Below, piece after piece: positions 54,748 through 63,530 of a stretch of 64,000 nucleotides of DNA. A program made the position numbers and the translations under genes. Position 1 is the first letter of the stretch; every line of letters begins with the position of its first letter. Below the pieces are notes generated by a model that saw only the letters and a program-made list of their open reading frames with translations, was not told where the DNA came from and made no database searches. The stretch is from the NCBI GenBank assembly GCA_021776335.1, contig JAJFGB010000005.1, forward strand, positions 62,001-126,000, given 5' to 3'. The DNA is from Hyphococcus sp. Lineage in GTDB: Bacteria; Pseudomonadota; Alphaproteobacteria; Caulobacterales; Parvularculaceae.

Positions 54748-56550
54748 ATGAGATTATTGTGGCTTATCGGGTTAACAGCGCTCAGCGCCTGCGGTCAGGA
54801 GCCGGCGGCGAGCGCGCTAAAGGATGCAGCATCAGTTGTGGAAGCGCCAGCCGTTGAATCGGCAGCGGGGGAGAAAAGCTGGTTCATTTCCGCCGCCAAT
54901 CCTCACGCTGCAAAAGCTGGCGCGGAGATTTTGCGGCGCGGCGGTTCAGCCGTTGACGCAGCGATCGCCACTCAGGCAATGCTCGGCCTTGTTGAACCGC
55001 AATCCTCCGGCCTCGGCGGCGGCGCCTTTATGATCCATTATGATCCGAATACCGGCACGCTTGAGACCTATGACGGACGTGAGGTGGCGCCGGCCTCTGC
55101 GACGCATGACCGGTTCCTGACGGAAACTGGTGAGCCGATGAATTTTTACGACGCCGTTGTCGGCGGGCTTTCCGTTGGCGTTCCTGGCGCCGTCCGGATG
55201 CTGGAGCTTGCGCATCACGAGCATGGCGAAACACCGTGGGCGGAACTCTTTGAGCCTGCCATTTCTCTTTCAGAGGATGGCTTTAAAATCTCACCGCGCA
55301 TGAACGGCCTGGTAAAACGCATTCCGCGGCTGAAACAATTGCCTGCCGCCGCTGCGTATTTTTATGATGAGAATGGCGAAGCGTTGCCGATTGATCATGT
55401 TTTAAAAAACCCTGCCTATGCGGAAACCCTGAAAACAGTCGCAGAGGGCGGCAGCGAAGCTTTTTACACCGGCGAGATTGCTGAGGCGATCGTGGAGGCG
55501 GTGAATTCGGCGCCCAATCCCGGCGGCATGACATTAGAGGACCTTGCCAATTACCGCCCGATAAAACGCGAACCGGTTTGCAGTTTCTATCGGACCTATC
55601 AAATCTGCTCCATGGCGCCGCCAAGTTCGGGTGGTGTGACAACCCTCCAGATCATGGCGATGCTTGAGCCTTTTGATCTGGCGGGCGCTGGCGAGGGATC
55701 GGTTGACGCCTTGCATCTGATCTTCGAGGCCAGCCGTCTCGCTTATGCCGACCGCAATCAGTATCTCGCAGATAATGGGCTGCTTGCCGGTGAGGGCGGC
55801 TTGTCGATCGAGGAAGTGATTACTGGTCTTTTAAATCCCGCCTATCTCGACGCGCGTGCAGGTCTGATCGACCCCATGATCGCTGCATCTAATGTGACGC
55901 CAGGCGATCCATCGGCTTATGCGACTGATCTTACTTCAGGCAAATGGACCGGGTTGGCGAAAGACGCCTCACCGGAGCCCCCGTCGACCAGTCATTTCGT
56001 GATTGTCGATGGCGAGGGGCGTGTTGTCTCCATGACCACCACGGTGGAGTTCGCTTTTGGCAGCCATCTGATGGCAGCGGGCATGATTTTGAATAATCAG
56101 CTGACGGATTTTTCGTTTTTGCCGGTGCGTGACGGCGTTCCGGTCGCTAATGCTGTGGCCCCGGGTAAGCGCCCGCGTAGCTCCATGAGCCCGGTGATCA
56201 TATTTGACGATGACGGTGACCTTTGGGCCGCGCTCGGCTCGCCAGGCGGTCCGGCGATTATTGGCTATGTTGTAAAAACCCTGATTGCGATGATCGATTG
56301 GAACATGTCGACGCAAGACGCCATTGAACTCCCCAACGCTGTTTATCCGCGCGGCGCGCCTATGCTTGAGGAAGGAAAATTCACACCGCAAATTCGCGCC
56401 GAGCTGATGGCGCGCGGCCATGACGTAAATGTGCGCGCACTCACTAGTGGCGTCCACGCCGTTAAAGTGCTTGAGAGCGGTGCTTTTGACGGCGGCGCTG
56501 ATCCGCGCCGCGAGGGTGTGTGGCTAACCGGTGTGGTTGAGGATGACTAA
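54748..56550 (+). CDS. ggt: Gamma-glutamyltransferase, probable lipoprotein
   Basis: About 600 residues. The leader MRLLWLIGLTALSAC ends in a lipobox (SAC), so the enzyme is probably anchored in the periplasm. The autocleavage site gives Thr414 as the N-terminal nucleophile of the small subunit (TSHFVIVD); SSGLGGGAFMIHYD, the glycine-rich MSPVIIFDDDG and LGSPGGPAIIG bind the gamma-glutamyl group. It hydrolyses or transfers gamma-glutamyl from glutathione. The ATG at 54748 is preferred, with GAGG five bases upstream; an upstream in-frame start adds 14 residues before the leader. Its end overlaps the histidine kinase stop by four bases. Confidence 0.93.
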   Translation: MRLLWLIGLTALSACGQEPAASALKDAASVVEAPAVESAAGEKSWFISAANPHAAKAGAEILRRGGSAVDAAIATQAMLGLVEPQSSGLGGGAFMIHYDPNTGTLETYDGREVAPASATHDRFLTETGEPMNFYDAVVGGLSVGVPGAVRMLELAHHEHGETPWAELFEPAISLSEDGFKISPRMNGLVKRIPRLKQLPAAAAYFYDENGEALPIDHVLKNPAYAETLKTVAEGGSEAFYTGEIAEAIVEAVNSAPNPGGMTLEDLANYRPIKREPVCSFYRTYQICSMAPPSSGGVTTLQIMAMLEPFDLAGAGEGSVDALHLIFEASRLAYADRNQYLADNGLLAGEGGLSIEEVITGLLNPAYLDARAGLIDPMIAASNVTPGDPSAYATDLTSGKWTGLAKDASPEPPSTSHFVIVDGEGRVVSMTTTVEFAFGSHLMAAGMILNNQLTDFSFLPVRDGVPVANAVAPGKRPRSSMSPVIIFDDDGDLWAALGSPGGPAIIGYVVKTLIAMIDWNMSTQDAIELPNAVYPRGAPMLEEGKFTPQIRAELMARGHDVNVRALTSGVHAVKVLESGAFDGGADPRREGVWLTGVVEDD

Positions 56551-57998
56551 GAGGCCGCAGCGCCAGGCAGGGTAATCTCGAACCTTGTGCCTTCGCTATC
56601 GCTGTGCGCCAGGGCAATGTCGCCGCCATGGGCGCGAATAATCTCAGCTGTGATCGCAACACCGAGGCCGGACCCGCCCGGTTTTTGTGAGCCCTTAAAG
56701 GGTTCAAACAGCTCCGCGCGTGCATGGTCTGGTAATCCGGGACCGGTGTCGGTGACAATGATTGTTATATTGTCATCATTTTTTTCAACGCCGATGATGA
56801 CCGCGCCAATCATGGCGTCCGATGCATCGCCGCCATTCTCGGCGGTCAGCGCGGGCGTCATCGCTTCAACAGCGTTCCGCACAAGATTGAACAGGCTGCG
56901 ATAAAGATGTGTGCGGTCTGCATGAATGATAAGGTCGTCCGGCACCTTGTTGTCAGCGGCAATGCCCATAGCGGCGGTGTCGTCGAAAACTTCTTCCACA
57001 AGATTGCGCAGATCAACGGGCGCTTTGCTGAGCGTTCGCGCTTCCATACGTCCAAAGGCCAGAGTATCGCGGCTTAGCACAATGGCGCGATCCAGCGCCG
57101 CGATAAGACGGGGGCTCAGTTTTCTGACGCTGGGGTCTTCAGATTTTGCAAGCCGGTCGGACATGAGTTGCGCGGAGGCAAGGATATTGCGCAGATCATG
57201 ACTGATCTTGGAAATCCCTGCGCCGAGCGCTGCCAGCCGCCGCCGCTCATTTAAGAGTTCATGAATGCTGCGCTCCATGGCGGCGAGGCTCTTTTCCGCC
57301 ACACCGACCTCGTCATGCCTGTTTGACGGCACAAGAATACGGCCAGCCTGATCCGGGTCGGCTTCAAACGCCATCATATTCTGGGTCAGCCGTTTAACCG
57401 GGTGAACAATTATCCAGTTCAACGCCCAGAAAAGCAGAGCAGCGGTGACGCTGGAGATAACCAGCGATAAGGCAAGAATGTTGCGCGCATAGATTTGAAG
57501 GTCGCTACGCAAAGCCTGCTGGGAAACGATGATATCGACCACTTGATTTTCAGCAAAACGCGGCGCGCCCGTCACCTGGATAAGATCGTTGCCAGCGGAA
57601 AATATTGTTCCCCACGCATTGCCGATCATCGTGTCCGGCATCTGCATGCGCAGATCGACACGATGCATGCGCGGCGGCCCATGGGGGTCGATTTCAGGCG
57701 CCAGGATCAGCATACGCATGTCATCCTGATTGACCGTGACGCCTAAAATGTTTGCGGTTGAAAAAAGTTGCCGCGCAACGTTTTCATCCATCATTTCATC
57801 GCGCGGGCCCTCCAGCGCGAGGCCGACAAGATAAGCCGCTTCAATACGCGCTTCAAACCAGTTGAGCCGCTGCTTTGAAACCGATGGGATCAAAACCACA
57901 ATTTCCGCCAGAAACACGAAAAGGATCGTCAACAACAAAAGCTTTGTCGACAGGGATCGCGTTGCGATTGATTTGGGTGAATTCATACGAGACGGCAT
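56547..57998 (-). CDS. Sensor histidine kinase
   Basis: About 483 residues: span 1 (about 15-35), a periplasmic sensor of about 130 residues, span 2 (about 167-190), a HAMP-like linker (HPVKRLTQNMMAFEADP), then the kinase. The phosphoacceptor is H267 (ISHDLRNILASAQ), N box NLVRNAVEAM, G boxes DTGPGLP and GGSGLGVAI. The ATG at 57998 is one base beyond the stop of the flavin reductase gene, so it is the third gene of the TVP38 - reductase - kinase series. Longer frames upstream lie inside that gene. No response regulator is adjacent. Confidence 0.92.
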   Translation of the reverse strand: MPSRMNSPKSIATRSLSTKLLLLTILFVFLAEIVVLIPSVSKQRLNWFEARIEAAYLVGLALEGPRDEMMDENVARQLFSTANILGVTVNQDDMRMLILAPEIDPHGPPRMHRVDLRMQMPDTMIGNAWGTIFSAGNDLIQVTGAPRFAENQVVDIIVSQQALRSDLQIYARNILALSLVISSVTAALLFWALNWIIVHPVKRLTQNMMAFEADPDQAGRILVPSNRHDEVGVAEKSLAAMERSIHELLNERRRLAALGAGISKISHDLRNILASAQLMSDRLAKSEDPSVRKLSPRLIAALDRAIVLSRDTLAFGRMEARTLSKAPVDLRNLVEEVFDDTAAMGIAADNKVPDDLIIHADRTHLYRSLFNLVRNAVEAMTPALTAENGGDASDAMIGAVIIGVEKNDDNITIIVTDTGPGLPDHARAELFEPFKGSQKPGGSGLGVAITAEIIRAHGGDIALAHSDSEGTRFEITLPGAAAS

Positions 57999-57999
57999 T

Positions 58000-59412
58000 T
58001 CAATCGAAGACAGATAAGAAAGACACCAGTTTTCGCGTTCGACCCGAAAACAATGTCGGCGTGTACCAGGCTCCGGCTGCGCGCTTGTTGGCCTCTCCGC
58101 GGGTCGGATAAGGGGCAATATAGTTGGTAAAGGCGTTGATTTTAAGTCCGTTTGCGATGGCAAGAGACCAGGGTTGAATCAATTCGCCGGCGTGACGGCC
58201 GATAATGGAAGCGCCCAGGATTTTGCCGTTTTTGTCAGTGATGGCTTTAACGAGGCCTTTAGTGTCACGCTCGGCCTGCGCGCGATCATTTTCATCGAAA
58301 GGCCAGCATACGACTTTGATCCCGTCATTTTGGGTGCGTGCTTGTGCTTCGGTGACGCCGGTTTGAGCGAGTTCGGGCGCCGCATAAGTGACCCAGGGCG
58401 CCAGCTCATCGCGGTTGGCGGATGGCGCCTTGAACAAGATGTTTCGAATGATGATTGATGCATGATAGCCGGCGACATGAGTGAATTGACGCCCGCCAAT
58501 GACATCGCCGATTGCATAGATGCGCTTGTTTGACGTGCGGAGCCGCTTGTCCACCTTGACGCCCTTGCGGTCGTAATCAACGCCTGCCGCCTCGAGGTTC
58601 AACTCATCCACACTGGCTTTTCGGCCGACAGCGACGAGCAAATGCGAGCCTTCAATTGTTTTGTCATTTGCGGTGACGCTTACGCCATTTGGTTCACGAG
58701 CGACGGACTGCACCATCGCATTTTCGATAATCTCAACACCTTCATGAACGAGTTGCTTGCGCAGAATCGCAACAAGTTCCGGATCATCTTTGTTCAGGAT
58801 CGTCGCGCCCTCGATGATCGTAACGCGTGCGCCAAGGCGACGGTGCGCCTGCGCCAGCTCAACGCCAATTGGGCCGCCGCCAATGACAATGAGATGGTCG
58901 GGCAGAAGACGGTTTTGAAAAATCGATTCGTTTGTCAGGTGCGGCGTATCGGCAAGACCGTTAATCGGCGGAACAAACGGCGTAGATCCGGTTGCAATGA
59001 TAAAGTGCTTGGCATTGACGATCGACAGTCCGGCTTTGACTTGCCTCGGGCCGGTAAAAGATGCGCGCTCACGCAGGACCGTGACGCCGAAACCTTCAAA
59101 TCGTTCCTGACTGTCGACCGGCGCGATCGTATCAATAACACCAGCCACATGATCCATCACCGCAGCGAAATCTACTTCTGGTGCAACATTCGCAATACCG
59201 AATTTTTCCGCATTGCGCATTTCATGCGCGCGCGCGGCGGCGGTAATGAGCGCCTTTGACGGTATGCAGCCGGTATTTAGGCAATCGCCGCCCATCTCTC
59301 CTTTTTCGATCAGAACGACCTTCCGCCCCAGTTGCGCGGCGCCGGCGGCGACCGAAAGTCCGCCTGACCCCGCGCCAATAATGCAAAGATCTGCGTTGAT
59401 AGTTTTTGACAT
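58000..59412 (-). CDS. FAD-dependent pyridine-nucleotide disulfide oxidoreductase (mercuric reductase/dihydrolipoyl dehydrogenase-like)
   Basis: A 470-residue class I flavoprotein. FAD is bound through IIGAGSGGLS, the redox disulfide is C44/C49 (GGDCLNTGCIPSKAL), NAD(P)H through IGGGPIGVELAQ, and a second FAD block RIYAIGDVIGG. The usual C-terminal HPTxxE base pair is missing: the end reads AGAWYTPTLFSGRTRKL. This subgroup often accompanies or fuses with TVP38 membrane proteins, as here (TVP38 ends two bases before). Its substrate is therefore unlikely to be lipoamide. It overlaps the transition to the histidine kinase gene. Confidence 0.9.
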   Translation of the reverse strand: MSKTINADLCIIGAGSGGLSVAAGAAQLGRKVVLIEKGEMGGDCLNTGCIPSKALITAAARAHEMRNAEKFGIANVAPEVDFAAVMDHVAGVIDTIAPVDSQERFEGFGVTVLRERASFTGPRQVKAGLSIVNAKHFIIATGSTPFVPPINGLADTPHLTNESIFQNRLLPDHLIVIGGGPIGVELAQAHRRLGARVTIIEGATILNKDDPELVAILRKQLVHEGVEIIENAMVQSVAREPNGVSVTANDKTIEGSHLLVAVGRKASVDELNLEAAGVDYDRKGVKVDKRLRTSNKRIYAIGDVIGGRQFTHVAGYHASIIIRNILFKAPSANRDELAPWVTYAAPELAQTGVTEAQARTQNDGIKVVCWPFDENDRAQAERDTKGLVKAITDKNGKILGASIIGRHAGELIQPWSLAIANGLKINAFTNYIAPYPTRGEANKRAAGAWYTPTLFSGRTRKLVSFLSVFD

Positions 59413-59414
59413 GT

Positions 59415-60176
59415 CTATTTCGCATCCAGATTTGCAGCTGTTTTGCTGAACCGCTTCAATGCGATTGGGATCAGCGCAAGAACTACAAGGCCAATGATGG
59501 GGAGCAAGGTTTCAGGTTTAAAGAGAATACCGCTTAACGAAACATCGTCGCCGGCGTCAAAGGCGGCGCCCGCCGCCGCGCCGATGCTCACATAGACAAA
59601 TGACCCGGGAATGATGCCGAACAATGTCCCAATGAAGAAATTACGTAAACTGACGCCGAGTAAACCAGCGGCTATATTGATCGCCCAGAACGGAAAGACC
59701 GGAACCAGTCGCAGCACGAACATGTAATTAAGCTCGTTTTCGTGAAACCCTTTTTCCATGTTTTTCACAAAACCGCCCGCACGATTGCTCAAGATGTCGC
59801 CGAGTGCGGTTTTTGAGGCGAGGAAGATGATCGTGCCCCCTAAGGTGGCGGCTATGACGACTGCGGGAACGCCCGGCCAAAGGCCAAATAAAAAGCCGCC
59901 AAAGACTGTCAGGATAGACGCCCCGGGAAAAGAGATCGCCACGGCAGCGGCATAAACCAGCATGAAGATCCCGATGGCGAGGCCCGGCGAGGTGTCGACC
60001 CATATCCGCAAGGCCTCACGATTTTCCCGCAATGTCTCCAGCGTGAAGTAGTGATGAAGGCCAAGGGCGAAAAACAGGCCGAGCGCTATTGCGATCAATA
60101 AAATCGGCAGGATTCGCTTGATTTGGGCCGGGAGGCTTTTGGAGGGGCTTTGCGCCGTCATAGGATCGGGTGCCAT
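59415..60176 (-). CDS. TVP38/TMEM64 family membrane protein
   Basis: About 253 residues with five to six membrane spans. The family block is FPGASILTVFGGFLFGLWPG followed by RLVPVFPFWAINIAAGLLGV, NFFIGTLFGIIPGSFVYVSIGA. Members (DedA superfamily) are thought to scramble or flip lipids; some affect selenite or metal handling. I start at ATG 60176 (MAPDPMTA); a more upstream frame adds 36 non-hydrophobic residues and 60161 is another option. It leads the operon with the flavin reductase and kinase. Confidence 0.88.
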   Translation of the reverse strand: MAPDPMTAQSPSKSLPAQIKRILPILLIAIALGLFFALGLHHYFTLETLRENREALRIWVDTSPGLAIGIFMLVYAAAVAISFPGASILTVFGGFLFGLWPGVPAVVIAATLGGTIIFLASKTALGDILSNRAGGFVKNMEKGFHENELNYMFVLRLVPVFPFWAINIAAGLLGVSLRNFFIGTLFGIIPGSFVYVSIGAAAGAAFDAGDDVSLSGILFKPETLLPIIGLVVLALIPIALKRFSKTAANLDAK

Positions 60177-60350
60177 TCGTTTTCTGCGGATATTGCTGTG
60201 TTTGTTAAGGCCGTTCGGACAATCGCCAGCTATGTACCTGTGATCCCCGGGGAATGCAGTCAATTCGAGGGGCTGGACGGTCACAAAGCCGCGAATAGCA
60301 TGGGTTTGCCGATGGCTGGCCTTTACGTCGTGAAATCCATAGAGAAACGG

Positions 60351-60379
60351 TTGACGGCCATGACCTCACGGTCTATTTC
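60351..60379 (+). promoter_or_regulatory. Sigma-70-like promoter for rpmH
   Basis: TTGACG (60351-60356), a 17-base spacer and TATTTC (60374-60379) form a good housekeeping promoter about 55 bases before the rpmH ATG. It is the only strong promoter-like pair upstream of the rpmH-rnpA-yidC-engB cluster. Confidence 0.6.
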
Positions 60380-60433
60380 CCCGCCTTCGCGCGGCGCATG
60401 CCGTGATAAGAGACTTTCCCTGAGGACTAGACG

Positions 60434-60568
60434 ATGAAACGGACCTATCAACCAAGCCGGCTGAAACGCGCGCGCCGACATGGATTCCGTGCACGCAAAG
60501 CCACCAAAGCAGGCCGCAAGATTCTGGCTTCCCGTCGCTCTAAAGGCCGCAAGAAATTGTCAGCCTGA
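60434..60568 (+). CDS. rpmH: 50S ribosomal protein L34
   Basis: A 44-residue, highly basic protein: [20 protein letters not shown] at the start and [13 protein letters not shown] at the end, a full-length L34 of the large ribosomal subunit. GAGG lies eight bases before the ATG. It is followed 50 bases later by rnpA, the near-universal order. Confidence 0.97.
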   Translation: MKRTYQPSRLKRARRHGFRARKATKAGRKILASRRSKGRKKLSA

Positions 60569-60618
60569 GCGGAACGAGAAAAACCGTTAAAAATCAAAAG
60601 GATGGCGCAGGTGGGGCG

Positions 60619-60963
60619 ATGCTTCCCATGTCTGTCATAAGAAAGCGGCAAGATTTTCTGGCGCTCAGAAACGCGCGCCGTTTAGGCAGCCCGGGATTTT
60701 TGATGCTCTCCAGAGAAAACCCCGAAAATGGCGAATCGCTGCGGCTTGGTCTGACGGTCACAAAGAAACTTGGTGGGGCTGTCACGCGCAATCGTATCCG
60801 GAGACGCCTGCGGGCAGCAGCAAAAGAGATTTTTCCGCTTCACGCAGCCAAAGGAACAGATTATGTGCTGGTTGCGCGGAAGGCGGCTTATGATCGCAAT
60901 TACGCCGACCTTCTTGACGATATGAAGCGCGCCCTTTTAAGCCAGCGCCGCGACACTAAATAG
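60619..60963 (+). CDS. rnpA: Ribonuclease P protein component
   Basis: A 114-residue basic protein that binds the RNase P RNA and helps process tRNA 5' ends. The RNR motif is present (AVTRNRIRRRLRAAA), with FLALRNARRLG and LTVTKKLGG. AGGTGGGG precedes the ATG. A second ATG three codons in is possible. The order rpmH-rnpA-yidC is conserved. Confidence 0.96.
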   Translation: MLPMSVIRKRQDFLALRNARRLGSPGFLMLSRENPENGESLRLGLTVTKKLGGAVTRNRIRRRLRAAAKEIFPLHAAKGTDYVLVARKAAYDRNYADLLDDMKRALLSQRRDTK

Positions 60964-61024
60964 CCATCATAAATTGGGGACCAGACGCAGCGGGCGTCGG
61001 TGCAGCAGGAAATCGGGATCGTTC

Positions 61025-62839
61025 ATGGACAAGAATTTCATTTTGGCGATGGTCCTTTCGGTGGGCGTCCTTTTGCTGTGGCAGCAATTTGTCGCTGGGC
61101 CAGAACAGCAGCGGTATCGGGCGGCGCAGGAGGCGGCCCAGCAAGCTGCACAAGAGGCAGCGCCAAACGGGCAGGCGCTGCAGCCAAGCGACCTGGGTGA
61201 TTTTGCAGTCGTAGATGCTGCTGTGCCGCTTATCTCGGTTGATGAGGCGCTTGCCGCGGCGCCAGGGCGGCTTCCGATCCGCACAGCCGATATTGAGGGG
61301 TCAATCAACCTGCAGGGTGGCAGAATCGATGATCTGAAACTCATCCAATATCATGAAACGGTTGATCCAGAGAGCCCGACCATCCGGCTTTTAAGTCCTC
61401 GCGCCACTGAGCACGGACATTATGCCCAACAGGGATGGATCGCGGGCGACGATGTTGGGGAAAATGCACTGTGGAATGCTGCCGCCGGCGCAACACTAAC
61501 CGCGGATTCGCCAGTAATATTGACGCGCGAAAAAGACGGCTTCGTTTTTGAAAAGAAAATTTCGATCGACGATCAGTACATGTTTACCGTGGAGCAGTCG
61601 GTTCGCAATGAGACAGGCGAAACACAAAGCGTGACGCCCTATGCTCTCGTTATTCAGCGTGGCGTGCCTGAGAAGCTAAACAGGGGCATTGTCCATGAAG
61701 GACCAGTTGGTGTTATCGGCACGGTTCTTTTCAGCCGCAAATACAACTCTCTTCGTAAAAACAAAGACAAGGCGATTAAAGACGAGCTTGGTATTGGCGG
61801 ATGGATAGGCATCACCAACAAATACTGGCTTGCCGCAATCGTTCCACCGCAAAATGAGGAAATGAAGGCATCTCTGTTCAACAGAGGCACTGAGACCGAA
61901 CCAATCTTTCGCGCGAGCTATTCTCTGCCGGTGCGTAGCGTGGCCCCTGGAGAGACCTTGACGTTGACATCGCATCTTTTCACCGGCGCCAAGGATGTTG
62001 ACGTCTTGCAATCCTATGAAGCGTCGCCGGAGAAAGGCGGCCTTGGCGTCTATGATTTTGACAAGGCTGTGGATTGGGGTTTTCTTTTTCTTTTGACGAG
62101 GCCGATTTTTTACACATTGAATTTCTTCGGCGATCTTATTGGTAATTTTGGCGTCGCCATTCTTATTCTCACGGTGATCATCAAAATCATCCTCTTTCCC
62201 CTTGCTAACAAGGGCTATGAGTCGATGTCGAAGATGAAAAAACTGCAGCCGGAAATCGAGAAACTCAAGGAGCGCAGCGGGGACGACAAAGCGAAGATGC
62301 AGCAGGAGATGATGGCGCTCTATAAAAAGGAAAAGATGAACCCGTTGGCGGGTTGTTTTCCAATCCTGTTGCAGATGCCGGTTTTCTTTGCGCTCTATAA
62401 AACCCTTTTTATCACGATCGAGATGCGGCATGAGCCATTTATTTTCTGGATTAGGGATTTGTCGGCACCGGATCCGACAACGATTTTTAATCTGTTTGGG
62501 CTCTTGCCGTTTGATCCGACCGCTGTGCCCGTTGTCGGGCTCTATTTGGGCATTGGCGTCTTGCCGCTATTGATGGGCGTCGCCATGTGGTTTCAAACCA
62601 AGCTGAATCCACCGCCCGCAGATCCGACGCAGGCGCAAATTTTCGCGATGATGCCGTTTATATTTGTTTTTATCTTCGCGCCCTTTGCCGCCGGTTTGGT
62701 GCTTTACTGGTTCTGGAACACGGCCCTTTCGATCTTGCAGCAATGGCTGATCATGAAAAAGAACGGCGTCTCCGTTGATTGGGGTGAGCGGTTTAAAATG
62801 CCGGCGCTAAAGAAAAGCGCCGACAGCGAGCCCAAGTGA
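61025..62839 (+). CDS. yidC: Membrane protein insertase YidC
   Basis: A 604-residue insertase. Residues 1-23 hold the first span (MDKNFILAMVLSVGVLLLWQQFV), then the Gram-negative periplasmic domain to about 345, and the five-span insertase core: GVAILILTVIIKIILFPLANK with the conserved Arg/Lys region, LAGCFPILLQMPVFFALYK and the C-terminal helix pair. It inserts membrane proteins alone or with SecYEG. The start is the ATG giving MDKNF; a longer frame (60974) adds 17 charged residues unlike the family. Confidence 0.97.
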   Translation: MDKNFILAMVLSVGVLLLWQQFVAGPEQQRYRAAQEAAQQAAQEAAPNGQALQPSDLGDFAVVDAAVPLISVDEALAAAPGRLPIRTADIEGSINLQGGRIDDLKLIQYHETVDPESPTIRLLSPRATEHGHYAQQGWIAGDDVGENALWNAAAGATLTADSPVILTREKDGFVFEKKISIDDQYMFTVEQSVRNETGETQSVTPYALVIQRGVPEKLNRGIVHEGPVGVIGTVLFSRKYNSLRKNKDKAIKDELGIGGWIGITNKYWLAAIVPPQNEEMKASLFNRGTETEPIFRASYSLPVRSVAPGETLTLTSHLFTGAKDVDVLQSYEASPEKGGLGVYDFDKAVDWGFLFLLTRPIFYTLNFFGDLIGNFGVAILILTVIIKIILFPLANKGYESMSKMKKLQPEIEKLKERSGDDKAKMQQEMMALYKKEKMNPLAGCFPILLQMPVFFALYKTLFITIEMRHEPFIFWIRDLSAPDPTTIFNLFGLLPFDPTAVPVVGLYLGIGVLPLLMGVAMWFQTKLNPPPADPTQAQIFAMMPFIFVFIFAPFAAGLVLYWFWNTALSILQQWLIMKKNGVSVDWGERFKMPALKKSADSEPK

Positions 62840-63480
62840 CGTCTCCGGCAGAATTTTCTCCTGACGAATTAGAGACGGGCCGACGATTATTTGCGCAGCC
62901 TGCGGTTTTCATGCTTGGCGTCGTCAAGATGGATACATTGCCTGATGAAGGCCCGCCGGAAATTTGCTTTGCGGGGCGCTCAAATGTCGGCAAATCAACA
63001 CTTCTCAATGCGCTAACCGGCCAGAATGGTTTGGCGCGCGCGTCAAACACGCCTGGGCGCACGCGCGAAATCAATTATTTTGACCTGGTGGATACTTTGC
63101 GGCTGGTCGACCTGCCTGGTTATGGTTATGCGCGCGCCTCGCGAAAAGAGTCCGAAGCCTGGATGGCGTTAACGCGGGATTTTCTGCGTGGACGGTCGGT
63201 ATTGCGGAGGGTCTGCGTTTTGGTGGATTCGCGTCACGGTTTGAAATCGTCTGATATTGATGTGATGGATCTGCTTGATGAAGCAGCGGTCAATTATCAA
63301 ATTGTGCTCACCAAATCCGACAAGATTAAACCAACGGCGCTTGAGGCGCTCGTGACAAAGACCGGTGAGACAATTAAGCGGCGCGCGGCGGCGCATCCGG
63401 TTATTCGCGCTACTTCCTCTGAAAAAGGTGCGGGTATCGACCTGATGCGCGCTGATCTCGCGGCGTTGGCGGGGCAATAA
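62836..63480 (+). CDS. engB: Ribosome-biogenesis GTP-binding protein EngB (YihA/YsxC)
   Basis: A 214-residue GTPase needed for large-subunit assembly. G1 FAGRSNVGKST, G3 DLPGYGYARAS, G4 LTKSDK. The start is GTG at 62836, overlapping the yidC TGA (GTGA), which couples the two genes. Length and motifs are normal. Confidence 0.95.
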   Translation: MTSPAEFSPDELETGRRLFAQPAVFMLGVVKMDTLPDEGPPEICFAGRSNVGKSTLLNALTGQNGLARASNTPGRTREINYFDLVDTLRLVDLPGYGYARASRKESEAWMALTRDFLRGRSVLRRVCVLVDSRHGLKSSDIDVMDLLDEAAVNYQIVLTKSDKIKPTALEALVTKTGETIKRRAAAHPVIRATSSEKGAGIDLMRADLAALAGQ

Positions 63481-63530
63481 ACTCCGGTGTAAAGACTTTA
63501 TTAACGATCCTCGCCGCCACTGTGGTTGTT

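Noticed and set aside
54491-54751. An 86-residue plus-strand frame containing EEIRTPDPQIRSLVLYP
   Set aside because: It is the familiar false translation of the antisense of a tRNA gene, here tRNA-Arg on the minus strand.
60123-60437. A 104-residue plus-strand frame overlapping the TVP38 gene and the rpmH leader
   Set aside because: It runs antisense to TVP38 and through the rpmH promoter; no family and no start signal.
60285-60968. Replication origin near rpmH-rnpA
   Set aside because: No dnaA, no DnaA-box cluster and no AT-rich unwinding region are visible; in alphaproteobacteria this cluster need not mark oriC.
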